Source: Rhodocyclaceae bacterium
GTDB lineage: Bacteria > Pseudomonadota > Gammaproteobacteria > Burkholderiales > Rhodocyclaceae
Length of the DNA: 64,000 nt
Direction of reading: 5' to 3'
NCBI GenBank assembly: GCA_028714035.1
Contig: JAQTNA010000001.1
Location: 124,001 to 188,000, forward strand
A program made the position numbers and the translations under genes. A model generated the notes under the pieces. It searched no databases. It saw only the letters and a list, made by a program, of their open reading frames with translations, and was not told the origin of the DNA. Below are positions 36,337 to 43,974 of the stretch, piece by piece; the stretch's first letter is position 1, and each line of letters starts with the position of its first letter.

Positions 36337-36957
36337 TCAGTCGAGCCCGGTAATGGCCCGGTGCTGTACCAGTACGCCGCATCCCAGACGGCGTTCATTT
36401 CCCAGTCCGATCTGCTGCAGAAACCTCGATTTTTCCCGCGGCACGCTATGCAGAGCCAGCGCAAAGCCGGTGATACGCCGGCCACCCGCCAGCATGGTTC
36501 GGGAGCGGCCGCAAATGAGACGGGCCGGTATGCCGAGCCCGGCCAGTTCGGACTCGATGTCCCGGCAGAATAAATCCTCGGCCTCGCTGCCAGTCGTGAC
36601 GAAATCCGCATAAAGGGTCGAAGTCGCGGCGAGTTGCCAGACCTTGCATTCTCCAACCTTGAGGGTGAATCCTGCCACATCCAGCAGCTTGCCCGCCAGT
36701 GCTTCCGCCGCCTCCGCGCGTTCCGAGGGCACCCTGAGAGTCAGTCGGACCCGCTTGGGCAGAAGCACCACGCCATAGTTCGTGTCCACGGCCTTGAGGG
36801 AATGGATGCCGGCTTGCGGCTCGTCCTCCATCCAGGGTAGAACTTGCGCCACTGCCTTCCAGAGTGCGGAGCGGTAGTCGGCGGGCAACTGGGTCCCTTC
36901 CAGGGCGAACGCGATGTCCACCGCCTCCGCCGCCGAAGCTTCGAGGGCGTCGCTCAT
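36337..36957 (-). CDS. Cas6/Cmx6-like RAMP-fold ribonuclease homologue, solitary
   Basis: A 206-residue protein that resembles the Cas6 of type I-MYXAN systems (Cmx6). The opening VDIAFALEGTQLPADYRSALWKAVA, GIHSLK (His52), RLTLRVPSERA, and the C-terminal GRRITGFALAL and glycine loop IGLGNERRLGCGVLV (184-196) match in order. Cas6 cuts CRISPR precursor RNA at hairpins. No CRISPR array or other cas gene is in the window. Its ATG (36955-36957) overlaps the stop of the 86-residue gene, so it belongs to the sulfur operon; function here is unknown. Confidence 0.7.
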   Translation of the reverse strand: MSDALEASAAEAVDIAFALEGTQLPADYRSALWKAVAQVLPWMEDEPQAGIHSLKAVDTNYGVVLLPKRVRLTLRVPSERAEAAEALAGKLLDVAGFTLKVGECKVWQLAATSTLYADFVTTGSEAEDLFCRDIESELAGLGIPARLICGRSRTMLAGGRRITGFALALHSVPREKSRFLQQIGLGNERRLGCGVLVQHRAITGLD

Positions 36958-37214
36958 TCCTGTGCCTTGGCGGCCTGCCGCCCGTTTTCCCGAGCCAGAG
37001 CGGTCTCGGCCCATTCCTGCATGGCCTTGCCCCAGGTCGCCGCACTGACGGGGTCCACGTCGAAAATGGTGAACCGCTTGCCTTCACGAATACGCACGCG
37101 GAGCATGTTCATGCCGCCCGCCTCGAAATCCGTTTCCGACAGTTCGATTTCCTGCCGGCCCAGCGGCAGGGTGAAGCGGGTGGCAAGTGGCATCGAGGCG
37201 GGTGTCTTGTCCAT
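36954..37214 (-). CDS. Small unknown protein coupled to the Cas6-like gene
   Basis: An 86-residue protein beginning MDKTPASMPLATRFTLPLG, with alternating short beta-strand-like segments (RQEIELSE, NMLRVRIREGKRFTIFDVDP) and a C-terminal amphipathic helix. No Cys, no signal peptide. I cannot name its family with confidence. It is the first gene of the minus-strand operon facing dsrA, and its stop overlaps the Cas6-like start (ATGA), so the two proteins probably act together. Confidence 0.75.
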   Translation of the reverse strand: MDKTPASMPLATRFTLPLGRQEIELSETDFEAGGMNMLRVRIREGKRFTIFDVDPVSAATWGKAMQEWAETALARENGRQAAKAQE

Positions 37215-37623
37215 GGGTTGGGGGGAGTCAGGTTCCGTTATGATTATGAGTATGCACCAAAGGTTACCAAGAACCCATCGAAAATGGTAATCTTAGACGC
37301 TGCGAGTCCGCCATCCGAACGACATCAGGCAGATATTCCGGGATTGTTGCGGTGCGCAAAAATATTCTTGCAGTGCAATAAGTTAGCAGCGCAGCGAGGC
37401 TATATTGAGCAGGCTCAAGGGCGCTTCGGTCTATTCCCGAGGCGGAGGATTTCATACCTACCCAACAGGGTAGGTGGCCGCCCCCCATCCGAGAGGTTAA
37501 ATTATACCTCCCGGAGGGATGGCATCTGGGGGCTTACGCCCGTACGATGCGGCCCAGGCTGAATTTGGGGGCCACCCCGCAAACGATAAGTGCCAACGCA
37601 TCGGCACGAACAGGAGACAACGC
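37215..37623. promoter_or_regulatory. Divergent control region between the dsr operons
   Basis: This 409-base gap separates the two operons and must hold promoters in both directions. A perfect 8-bp inverted repeat, ACCTACCC-AACA-GGGTAGGT, lies at 37456-37475. An AT-rich TTAAATTATACC at 37497-37508 is a candidate dsrA -10 region, about 115 bases before the start codon. No credible gene lies inside. DsrC is known to bind dsr promoter DNA in Allochromatium; that the DsrC-like paralogue acts here is inference. Confidence 0.55.
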
Positions 37624-38916
37624 ATGGCAAAGCAACTTCACCCCACCCCGATGCTGGATGCGCTGGAAAGCGGTCCCTGGCCCAGTTTTGTTACGGGTCT
37701 GAAGCGTCTCGCCGCAGACAAGGACATCGCGGTCGACCTTCTGGGTCAACTGGAAACCTCTTACATGACCCGCAAGGGCTACTGGAAGGGCGGTACCGTT
37801 GGCGTGTTCGGTTATGGCGGCGGCGTGATTCCCCGTTTCACCGAACTGAAGGGGGCTGACGAGCAGCCGATCTTCAAGGACGCGGCCGAGTTCCACACCA
37901 TCCGTATCATGCCGCCCGCCGGCATGCACTACGACACCGACACCCTGCGCAAGTTCGCGGACATCTGGGAACGTCATGGCTCCGGCCTGATCGCCTTCCA
38001 CGGCCAGTCCGGCGACATCATGTTCCAGGGTTGCACCACCGAGGCTGTACAGCCGGCCTGGGATGAAATCAATGAAATGGGCTTCGACATGGGTGGCGCC
38101 GGCCCGGCCGTGCGTACCGCCATGTCCTGCGTGGGCGCCGCCCGCTGCGAGCAGTCCTGCTACGACGAGGCCAAGGTGCACCGTGCCGTCACCAATGCCT
38201 TCACCGACGACCTGCATCGTCCTTCCCTGCCGTACAAGTTCAAGTTCAAGTTCTCGGGTTGCCCGAACGACTGCATGAACTCCATCCAGCGCGCCGACAT
38301 GGCCGTCATCGGCACTTGGCGCGACAACATCCGTACCGACGAAGCCCTGGTTCGCGCCTACTTCGCCAAGCACGGCATGACCGATCTGGTGAACGACGTT
38401 GTGGCCCGTTGCCCGAGCAAGGCCATTCAGGTCAAGGAAGCCGACAAGGTCAAGACCGGCGCCACCATCTCCTCCGTCAAGGTGAATGACACTCACGCCC
38501 TGGAGATCGAGAACCGCGACTGCGTTCGCTGCATGCAGTGCATCAACGTCATCACCGGTGGCCTGGCTCCCGGCAAGGACAAGGGCGCCACGATTCTGGT
38601 GGGTGGCAAGCGCACCCTGAAGATCGGTGACCTGATGGGTACCGTGGTGGTGCCGTTCATCAAGCTGGATACCGACGAAGGCGTGGAATCCCTGGTCGAA
38701 CTGACCCAGAGCATGATTGACTTCTTCGCCGAGAACGCCCTGGAGCACGAGCGTACCGGTGAGATGATCGAGCGTATCGGCCTGGTGAACTACCTGGAAG
38801 GCCTGGGTCTCGAAATTGATCCCGCCATGGTGTCCGCGCCGCGCACCAACCCCTACGTTCGCATGGACGGTTGGGACGAAGAAGTCGCCAAGATCAACGC
38901 AAAAAAGTCCGCCTAA
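37624..38916 (+). CDS. dsrA: Reverse dissimilatory sulfite reductase alpha subunit
   Basis: A 430-residue subunit of the siroheme enzyme that, in sulfur oxidisers, releases sulfite from persulfidated DsrC. Siroheme/4Fe-4S Cys are seen in CVGAARCEQSC and FSGCPNDC, and a ferredoxin-like cluster in CVRCMQC with a partner CPSKAIQV. The presence of dsrEFH and DsrL in the cluster shows the oxidative direction. ATG at 37624 starts the conserved MAKQLHPTPMLDALESGPWPS; upstream in-frame codons look like leader. Confidence 0.97.
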   Translation: MAKQLHPTPMLDALESGPWPSFVTGLKRLAADKDIAVDLLGQLETSYMTRKGYWKGGTVGVFGYGGGVIPRFTELKGADEQPIFKDAAEFHTIRIMPPAGMHYDTDTLRKFADIWERHGSGLIAFHGQSGDIMFQGCTTEAVQPAWDEINEMGFDMGGAGPAVRTAMSCVGAARCEQSCYDEAKVHRAVTNAFTDDLHRPSLPYKFKFKFSGCPNDCMNSIQRADMAVIGTWRDNIRTDEALVRAYFAKHGMTDLVNDVVARCPSKAIQVKEADKVKTGATISSVKVNDTHALEIENRDCVRCMQCINVITGGLAPGKDKGATILVGGKRTLKIGDLMGTVVVPFIKLDTDEGVESLVELTQSMIDFFAENALEHERTGEMIERIGLVNYLEGLGLEIDPAMVSAPRTNPYVRMDGWDEEVAKINAKKSA

Positions 38917-38938
38917 AGGCTAAGAGGAGATAATCGGA

Positions 38939-40015
38939 ATGGCTCAACCGCAAATGCGCAAGCCGATCGAGAGCGGGATACCGGAGAACACCAAGTTCCT
39001 CCATCCGCTGCTCGCCAAGAACTACGGCAACTGGAAGTACCATGACAGGCCCAGGCCCGGTGTCCTGCATCACGTCGCCCACGGTGGTGACGAGGTGTGG
39101 ACGGTACGCGCCGGCACCCAGCGTCAGATGGATGTCTATACCATCCGGAAGCTGTGCGACATCGCCGACCAGTACGCCGAAGGCCGTGTCCGTTTCACCA
39201 TCCGCTCCAATATCGAGTTCATGGTGTCGACCGCCGCCAAGGTGGATCCCCTGATCGCGAAGCTGGAGGCCGAAGGCTTCCCGGTGGGCGGCACGGGCAA
39301 CTCCGTGACCATGATCTCCCATACCCAGGGCTGGCTGCACTGCGACATCCCGGGTACGGACGCCTCCGGCGTCGTGAAGTCCCTGATGGACGAACTCTAC
39401 GACGAGTTCAGGCGCGAAGAGATGCCCAACCGGGTGCACCTGTCCACCTCCTGCTGCGAAATCAATTGCGGCGGCCAGGCTGACATCGCCATCATCATCC
39501 AGCACACCAAGCCGCCCAAGATCAACCATGATCAAGTGGCCAACGTCTGCGAGCGTCCTTCCGTCGTGGCGCGTTGCCCGGTGGCGGCCATTCGTCCGGC
39601 CCTGGTGAACGGCAAGCCGTCCCTGGAAGTGGATGAAGCCAAGTGCATCTGCTGCGGCGCCTGCTTCCCGCCCTGCCCGCCCATGCAGATCAACGATCCG
39701 GAAAACTCCAAGCTGGCGATCTGGGTCGGTGGCAAGAACTCCAACGCCCGTGGCAAGCCCACCTTCATGAAGATGGTGGCTGCCGGCCTGCCCAACAACC
39801 CGAACCGCTGGCCGGAAGTTGCCGCCGTGGTGAAGAAGATCCTGAACGTCTACAAGGAAGATGGTCGTCCTTGGGAACGTCTCTCCGACTGGGTGGAGCG
39901 TATCGGCTGGCCCCGTTTCTTCGAGAAGTGCGATCTGCCCTTCACCAAGTACCTCATTGACGACTGGCGTGGTGCTCGGGTGAATCTGAACGCCTCCACC
40001 CACATCCGCTTCTGA
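38939..40015 (+). CDS. dsrB: Reverse dissimilatory sulfite reductase beta subunit
   Basis: A 358-residue partner of DsrA in the alpha2-beta2 enzyme. It has the siroheme region STSCCEINCGG, an ACxRC-type site near VCERPSVVARCP, and a ferredoxin domain CICCGACFPPCPP. Only 22 bases separate it from dsrA and it has its own AGGAG site. Length and order are those of sulfur-oxidising betaproteobacteria. It transfers electrons between DsrA's active site and DsrL or DsrMKJOP. Confidence 0.97.
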   Translation: MAQPQMRKPIESGIPENTKFLHPLLAKNYGNWKYHDRPRPGVLHHVAHGGDEVWTVRAGTQRQMDVYTIRKLCDIADQYAEGRVRFTIRSNIEFMVSTAAKVDPLIAKLEAEGFPVGGTGNSVTMISHTQGWLHCDIPGTDASGVVKSLMDELYDEFRREEMPNRVHLSTSCCEINCGGQADIAIIIQHTKPPKINHDQVANVCERPSVVARCPVAAIRPALVNGKPSLEVDEAKCICCGACFPPCPPMQINDPENSKLAIWVGGKNSNARGKPTFMKMVAAGLPNNPNRWPEVAAVVKKILNVYKEDGRPWERLSDWVERIGWPRFFEKCDLPFTKYLIDDWRGARVNLNASTHIRF

Positions 40016-40027
40016 TAGGGTTCCTCC

Positions 40028-40387
40028 ATGAAGTTTGGTATTTTGATCAACGAAGGGCCGTACCAGCACCAGGCGAGCGATTCGGCTTACCTGTTTTGCA
40101 AGGCGGCCCTGGAGAAGGGGCACGAGATTTCCCGTGTCTTCTTCTATAACGACGGCGTGAATAACTCGACCAAGCTGACCGAGCCGCCGCAGGACGATCG
40201 CAACATCGTCCAGCGCTGGAGCAAGATGGGCGAAGAGCACGGTGTGGACTTGGTAGTGTGCGTGGCCGCGGCTCTGCGTCGCGGCATCCGGGACGAAAAC
40301 CTCGCCCCGGGCTTCCGCATCTCCGGTCTTGGCCAGCTGGTCGAGGTTGGCATCCAGGCTGATCGCCTGGTGGTCTTTGGGGATTGA
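40028..40387 (+). CDS. dsrE: Sulfur-relay protein DsrE
   Basis: A 119-residue DsrE-family protein of the DsrE2F2H2 hexamer that accepts persulfide sulfur from TusA and passes it to DsrC. The conserved Cys78 (VVCVAAALRRG) is the sulfur carrier, in the same position as in Allochromatium. dsrEFH mark the oxidative pathway and are absent from sulfate reducers. It begins 12 bases after dsrB. Confidence 0.95.
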   Translation: MKFGILINEGPYQHQASDSAYLFCKAALEKGHEISRVFFYNDGVNNSTKLTEPPQDDRNIVQRWSKMGEEHGVDLVVCVAAALRRGIRDENLAPGFRISGLGQLVEVGIQADRLVVFGD

Positions 40388-40397
40388 GGGAGGGATC

Positions 40398-40772
40398 ATG
40401 AGCGAAGAAGGTGGAATCAAGAAGTTCATGTTCGTCAACCGCAAGGCCCCCTATGGCACGGTCTACGCCCTGGAGTCGCTGGAAGTGGTGCTGATTACCG
40501 CGGCCTTCGATCAGGACGTGTCGCTGGCCTTCCTGGACGACGGCGTGTATCAGTTGAAGAAGGGTCAGCAGACCAAGGGTATCGAGACCAAGAATTTCTC
40601 GCCGACGTTCCGTGCTCTGGACGGCTACGACATCGAGAAGCTCTACGTCGAGCGGGAGGCGATGGAAGAGCGTGGCCTTACCGAAGCCGACCTGCTGGTG
40701 GACGTGATTGTGCTCAGCCGCGTGGAAATGGGCGAGCTGATGGAACAGCAGGACGTGGTTCTGAGCTGCTGA
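40398..40772 (+). CDS. dsrF: Sulfur-relay protein DsrF
   Basis: A 124-residue DsrF/TusC-family subunit of the DsrEFH hexamer. It shows the conserved APYGTVYALESLEVVL and FLDDGVYQL segments. The only Cys is the C-terminal residue. The start at 40398 (MSEEGG) follows GGAGGGATC; the frame is open further upstream but overlaps dsrE. Confidence 0.94.
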   Translation: MSEEGGIKKFMFVNRKAPYGTVYALESLEVVLITAAFDQDVSLAFLDDGVYQLKKGQQTKGIETKNFSPTFRALDGYDIEKLYVEREAMEERGLTEADLLVDVIVLSRVEMGELMEQQDVVLSC

Positions 40773-40785
40773 TAGGGGATCAAGG

Positions 40786-41082
40786 ATGCTTCATATCATC
40801 AACAAGGCGCCGCAAGAGCGGAATTCCCTCGACTCCTGTCTGCGTGTCGCGCGTACCGGTACCATTCTCCTCATCGAGGATGGCGTGTACGCCGCTACCC
40901 GCGGCAACGCGGCCGAAGGCAAGATCAAGGACGCCATGACGCGCTTCAAGGTCTGTGTCCTCGGGCCGGATCTGGATGCCCGCGGTATGGGCGACAGGCT
41001 TATCGAGGGTGTACAATCCGTCGGTTACGATGGATTCGTGGATCTGGTCGCTTCCGAGCCGAACTGCCAGTCCTGGGTTTGA
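40786..41082 (+). CDS. dsrH: Sulfur-relay protein DsrH
   Basis: A 98-residue DsrH/TusB-family protein, third member of the DsrEFH complex. Cys18 (LDSCLR) corresponds to the conserved Cys of the family, and ILLIEDGVYAA is typical. It starts 13 bases after dsrF. A hairpin and an AT-rich stretch separate it from dsrC. Confidence 0.94.
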   Translation: MLHIINKAPQERNSLDSCLRVARTGTILLIEDGVYAATRGNAAEGKIKDAMTRFKVCVLGPDLDARGMGDRLIEGVQSVGYDGFVDLVASEPNCQSWV

Positions 41083-41092
41083 GTAATGCGGT

Positions 41093-41115
41093 ACCCAGGC
41101 GATAGTCGCGTGGGT
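41093..41115 (+). promoter_or_regulatory. Hairpin between dsrH and dsrC
   Basis: ACCCA/TGGGT and GCGA/TCGC pair around a TAG loop with one G-G mismatch. It is followed by an AT-rich stretch (41124-41150) and the dsrC ribosome site GAGGAG. It may be a processing or attenuation site, or mark a separate dsrC promoter. Confidence 0.45.
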
Positions 41116-41165
41116 GCAAACGGTTAAATTTTAGTCAATCAAACAAGATTCAACGAGGAGACATC

Positions 41166-41501
41166 ATGCCTATCATTGAAGTTGCCGGCAAGTCCTACGA
41201 AACCGACGAAGAAGGTTATCTGGTCAATCTGAACGAGTGGAACGAAGAGGTCGCGGGCTATCTGGCCCAGTCCGAAAACGTCGTCATGACCGATCAGCAC
41301 TGGGAAGTCATCAACTTCCTGCGCGAATACTACGACGAGTTCCAGATCGCTCCCGCCGTGCGCGTCCTGACCAAGGCCATCGGCAAGAAGTTGGGCGCCG
41401 AGAAGGGCAACAGCCAGTACCTGTACGAGCTGTTCCCCTACGGCCCGGCCAAGCAGGCTTGCAAGATCGGCGGCCTGCCGAAGCCCACGGGCTGCATCTG
41501 A
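41166..41501 (+). CDS. dsrC: Persulfide carrier DsrC
   Basis: A 111-residue substrate protein of DsrAB. Both arm Cys are kept: Cys99 (ACKIGG) and penultimate Cys110 (PTGCI). They hold sulfur as persulfide or trisulfide and connect DsrEFH, DsrAB and DsrK. This is the functional DsrC, in contrast to the paralogue at 35956. It is bracketed by hairpins on both sides, as expected for a gene whose message must be abundant. Confidence 0.97.
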   Translation: MPIIEVAGKSYETDEEGYLVNLNEWNEEVAGYLAQSENVVMTDQHWEVINFLREYYDEFQIAPAVRVLTKAIGKKLGAEKGNSQYLYELFPYGPAKQACKIGGLPKPTGCI

Positions 41502-41600
41502 TCTTTTCAGACTGCAACGCAGGGCGCCTCTCGGGGTGTCCTGTTTCGAACACCGGAAGGATATGCGGGAGGCGACGCCGAGAAGCGTAGCGTCCTGACC

Positions 41601-41622
41601 GCGCGCATGTTCGCATGCGCGT
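41601..41622 (+). promoter_or_regulatory. Strong hairpin between dsrC and dsrM
   Basis: GCGCATG-TTCG-CATGCGC, with a stable UUCG-type loop and flanking G/C pairs, lies 100 bases after dsrC. Looser pairing of ACACCGG (about 41555) with CCGGTGT (about 41627) could close a larger structure around it. There is no T-run, so transcript stabilisation or partial termination is more likely than full termination. Confidence 0.55.
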
Positions 41623-41665
41623 GCCCCCGGTGTGGCATCGCTCACCCTTTGGAAGAGCCTGCGCC

Positions 41666-42397
41666 ATGACAGCCAGCTATCTGTTCGCCGGGGTATTTTA
41701 CGTCGCTACCTTGCTGCTTGTAGTGGGCTTGGCGGCGAAAATCGCGCAATTTGCGCGCACGCCGGCTCCACTGAAGATACCGACCACGCCTGCGCCCGTC
41801 ACCACGGGCGGCATGGTTTTTCGTATGTTCCGAGAGGTGGCTCTGTTCGAGAGCCTGTTCAAGTCCAATCTCTGGATCTGGGCGTTCGGTTACATGTTCC
41901 ACCTCGGACTTGCGCTGGTGACCCTGCGTCATCTGCGCTACTTCGTCCAGCCAGTGCCGGAAATTCTGGCCATGGTGCAGTATCTGGGCATCTATGGCGG
42001 GCTGGCGATGGTCGCGGGCCTCGGCGGACTCCTCGCTCGCCGTATTCTGGTCGAACGCATTCGCTACATCTCCACGCCTTCGGACTACCTGTGGCTCGTC
42101 CTTTTGCTGGGCATAGGCTGCTCGGGCCTCTTGATGAAGTTCGTCGCCCATACCGATATCGTATCGGTGAAGGTGTTCTTCCAGGGCTGGATGCGCCTCA
42201 ATATTCAGCAGCTGCCGGGTGACCCGGTGCTCCTCGCCCATCTGGCAGGGGTCGCGATGCTGATGATCCTGTTCCCGTTCAGCAAGTTGCTGCACGCGCC
42301 GGGAGTGTTCTTCTCACCCACCCGCAACCAGGTCGACAACCCGCGGGAGGTGCGACACCTCGCGCCTTGGGCGGCGAAGATGGAGGCTAAGAACTGA
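41666..42397 (+). CDS. dsrM: DsrM, membrane cytochrome-b-like subunit
   Basis: A 243-residue NarI-like protein with about five or six membrane helices and several membrane His suitable for heme b (FHLGLALVTLRHLRYF, LLAHLAGVAM). It connects the quinone pool to DsrK in the DsrMKJOP complex. ATG at 41666 begins the first helix; an earlier in-frame start lies in the hairpin region. It ends one base before dsrK. Confidence 0.93.
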   Translation: MTASYLFAGVFYVATLLLVVGLAAKIAQFARTPAPLKIPTTPAPVTTGGMVFRMFREVALFESLFKSNLWIWAFGYMFHLGLALVTLRHLRYFVQPVPEILAMVQYLGIYGGLAMVAGLGGLLARRILVERIRYISTPSDYLWLVLLLGIGCSGLLMKFVAHTDIVSVKVFFQGWMRLNIQQLPGDPVLLAHLAGVAMLMILFPFSKLLHAPGVFFSPTRNQVDNPREVRHLAPWAAKMEAKN

Positions 42398-42398
42398 T

Positions 42399-43931
42399 AT
42401 GGCCGCTGCTAGCTTTGAAACACCCGCGTTCCGCGAGTACCCCTCCGTTCCGGCGCTGAAGCCGGATGCGATGGCACATCTCCAGCCCTACGTGGCCAAC
42501 GAGAAGATCCAGGAGGCTCTGGGTCTGCCGGGCAAGTTGGTGGATGACTGGCACGACGTGGCCATCGCCCGCATGGGCGACCTGCTGGGCAAGTATCGTG
42601 GCCTGCGCGTCTTCATGGACTCCTGCGTGCATTGCGGGGCCTGTACCGACAAGTGCCATTACTTCATCGGTTCGGCGGACCCGAAGAACATGCCCGTGGC
42701 GCGTCAGGAGCTGTTCCGCAGCGTCTATCGCCGCTACTTCACCCTGCCGGGCAAGCTCTTCCCCAAGCTGGTGGGGGCGCGCGACCTGACCAAGGACGTG
42801 CTGGACGAGTGGTTCTCCTATTTTTGGCAGTGTTCCGAGTGTCGCCGCTGCTCCGTGTTCTGCCCCTACGGCATTGACACGGCCGAAGTCACCATGGCCG
42901 CCCGTGCCGTGCTGGATACGGTGGGCTACGGCCAGAAGTACTCGAACGAAATCCTGGGCAAGGTCACCAAGATCGGCAACAACCTGGGCCTGCCCGGCCC
43001 GGCGCTACTGGATACCCTGGAGGGTCTGGAAGAAGACGTGAAGGCGGATACCGGTGTGGATGTGAAGTTCCCGCTGGACGTGAAGGGGGCGGAAATCCTG
43101 CTCGTTACGCCTTCCGCGGACTTCTTCGCCGAGCCGCACATCGAAAGCCTGATCGGCTACGGCAAGGTGTTCCACGCCGCGGGCGCCAGCTGGACGCTTT
43201 CTTCCCATGCCTCGGAAGCCGGCAATTTCGGCCTTTTCACCGGGGACTACGCCCTGATGAAGAAGATCGCCACGCGCATCCGGGACGCGGCCCTCGAATT
43301 GGGCGTGAAGCGCATCATCGTCGGCGAATGCGGCCATGCCTGGCGCGTGACCTATTCCTTCTGGAACACCCTGGTGGGCCTGGGTGCCGGCGGTACCGAC
43401 CCGTACGCCATCGAGTTCCAGAAGCAGTTGGATCCGCGCTATCCGCAGCCCATGCATATCTGCGAATACACCTGGGATCTGATCGAGCGGGGCGTGCTCA
43501 AGTTCGACAAGTCCTTGAACGATCACCGGACGATCACCTTCCACGACTCCTGCAATGTCGCGCGGGGTTCGCGCATGGGCGACCGGGCGGGAGGACAGTT
43601 CGATATCCCCCGCAACATCATCAAGGCGGTGGCTAACAACTACGTGGATATGGAAGCCGGCACCATCCGCGAGAAGACTTTCTGCTGCGGTGGCGGCGGC
43701 GGTGTGCTCACCGACGACCTCCTCGAACTGCGCGTGAAGGGGGCTTTGCCTCGGATGGAGGCGCTCAAGCAGGTGGCGGATAGCAGGAACGTCAATTTCA
43801 TGGCGACCATCTGTGCCATCTGCAAGGCGCAATTCACCAAGGTATTGCCGTATTACGGTTTCAAGATGGGCGTCGTCGGCGGCGTTCATCAACTCGTCAG
43901 TACGGCCATCAGGCTGGAAGGCCAAGAATAA
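42399..43931 (+). CDS. dsrK: DsrK, HdrD-like Fe-S catalytic subunit
   Basis: A 510-residue HdrD-like protein. It has two 4Fe-4S motifs (CVHCGACTDKC, CSECRRCSVFCP) and a C-terminal catalytic CCG domain (FHDSCNVAR, FCCGGGGG) like heterodisulfide reductase. In the sulfur-oxidising direction it is thought to act on DsrC thiols or trisulfide. It follows dsrM directly. Confidence 0.95.
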   Translation: MAAASFETPAFREYPSVPALKPDAMAHLQPYVANEKIQEALGLPGKLVDDWHDVAIARMGDLLGKYRGLRVFMDSCVHCGACTDKCHYFIGSADPKNMPVARQELFRSVYRRYFTLPGKLFPKLVGARDLTKDVLDEWFSYFWQCSECRRCSVFCPYGIDTAEVTMAARAVLDTVGYGQKYSNEILGKVTKIGNNLGLPGPALLDTLEGLEEDVKADTGVDVKFPLDVKGAEILLVTPSADFFAEPHIESLIGYGKVFHAAGASWTLSSHASEAGNFGLFTGDYALMKKIATRIRDAALELGVKRIIVGECGHAWRVTYSFWNTLVGLGAGGTDPYAIEFQKQLDPRYPQPMHICEYTWDLIERGVLKFDKSLNDHRTITFHDSCNVARGSRMGDRAGGQFDIPRNIIKAVANNYVDMEAGTIREKTFCCGGGGGVLTDDLLELRVKGALPRMEALKQVADSRNVNFMATICAICKAQFTKVLPYYGFKMGVVGGVHQLVSTAIRLEGQE

Positions 43932-43974
43932 CTAGCAGCACCGATCCGATTATTAGAATTACTGGAGACAAGCG

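Noticed and set aside
33787-37214. CRISPR array near the Cas6-like gene
   Set aside because: No regularly spaced direct repeats were found here or elsewhere; the heptamer hairpins are inverted, contiguous repeats without spacers.
37264-37488. Small gene in the dsr divergent region
   Set aside because: The 74-codon frame lacks a ribosome site, crosses the palindrome, and has no recognisable features.
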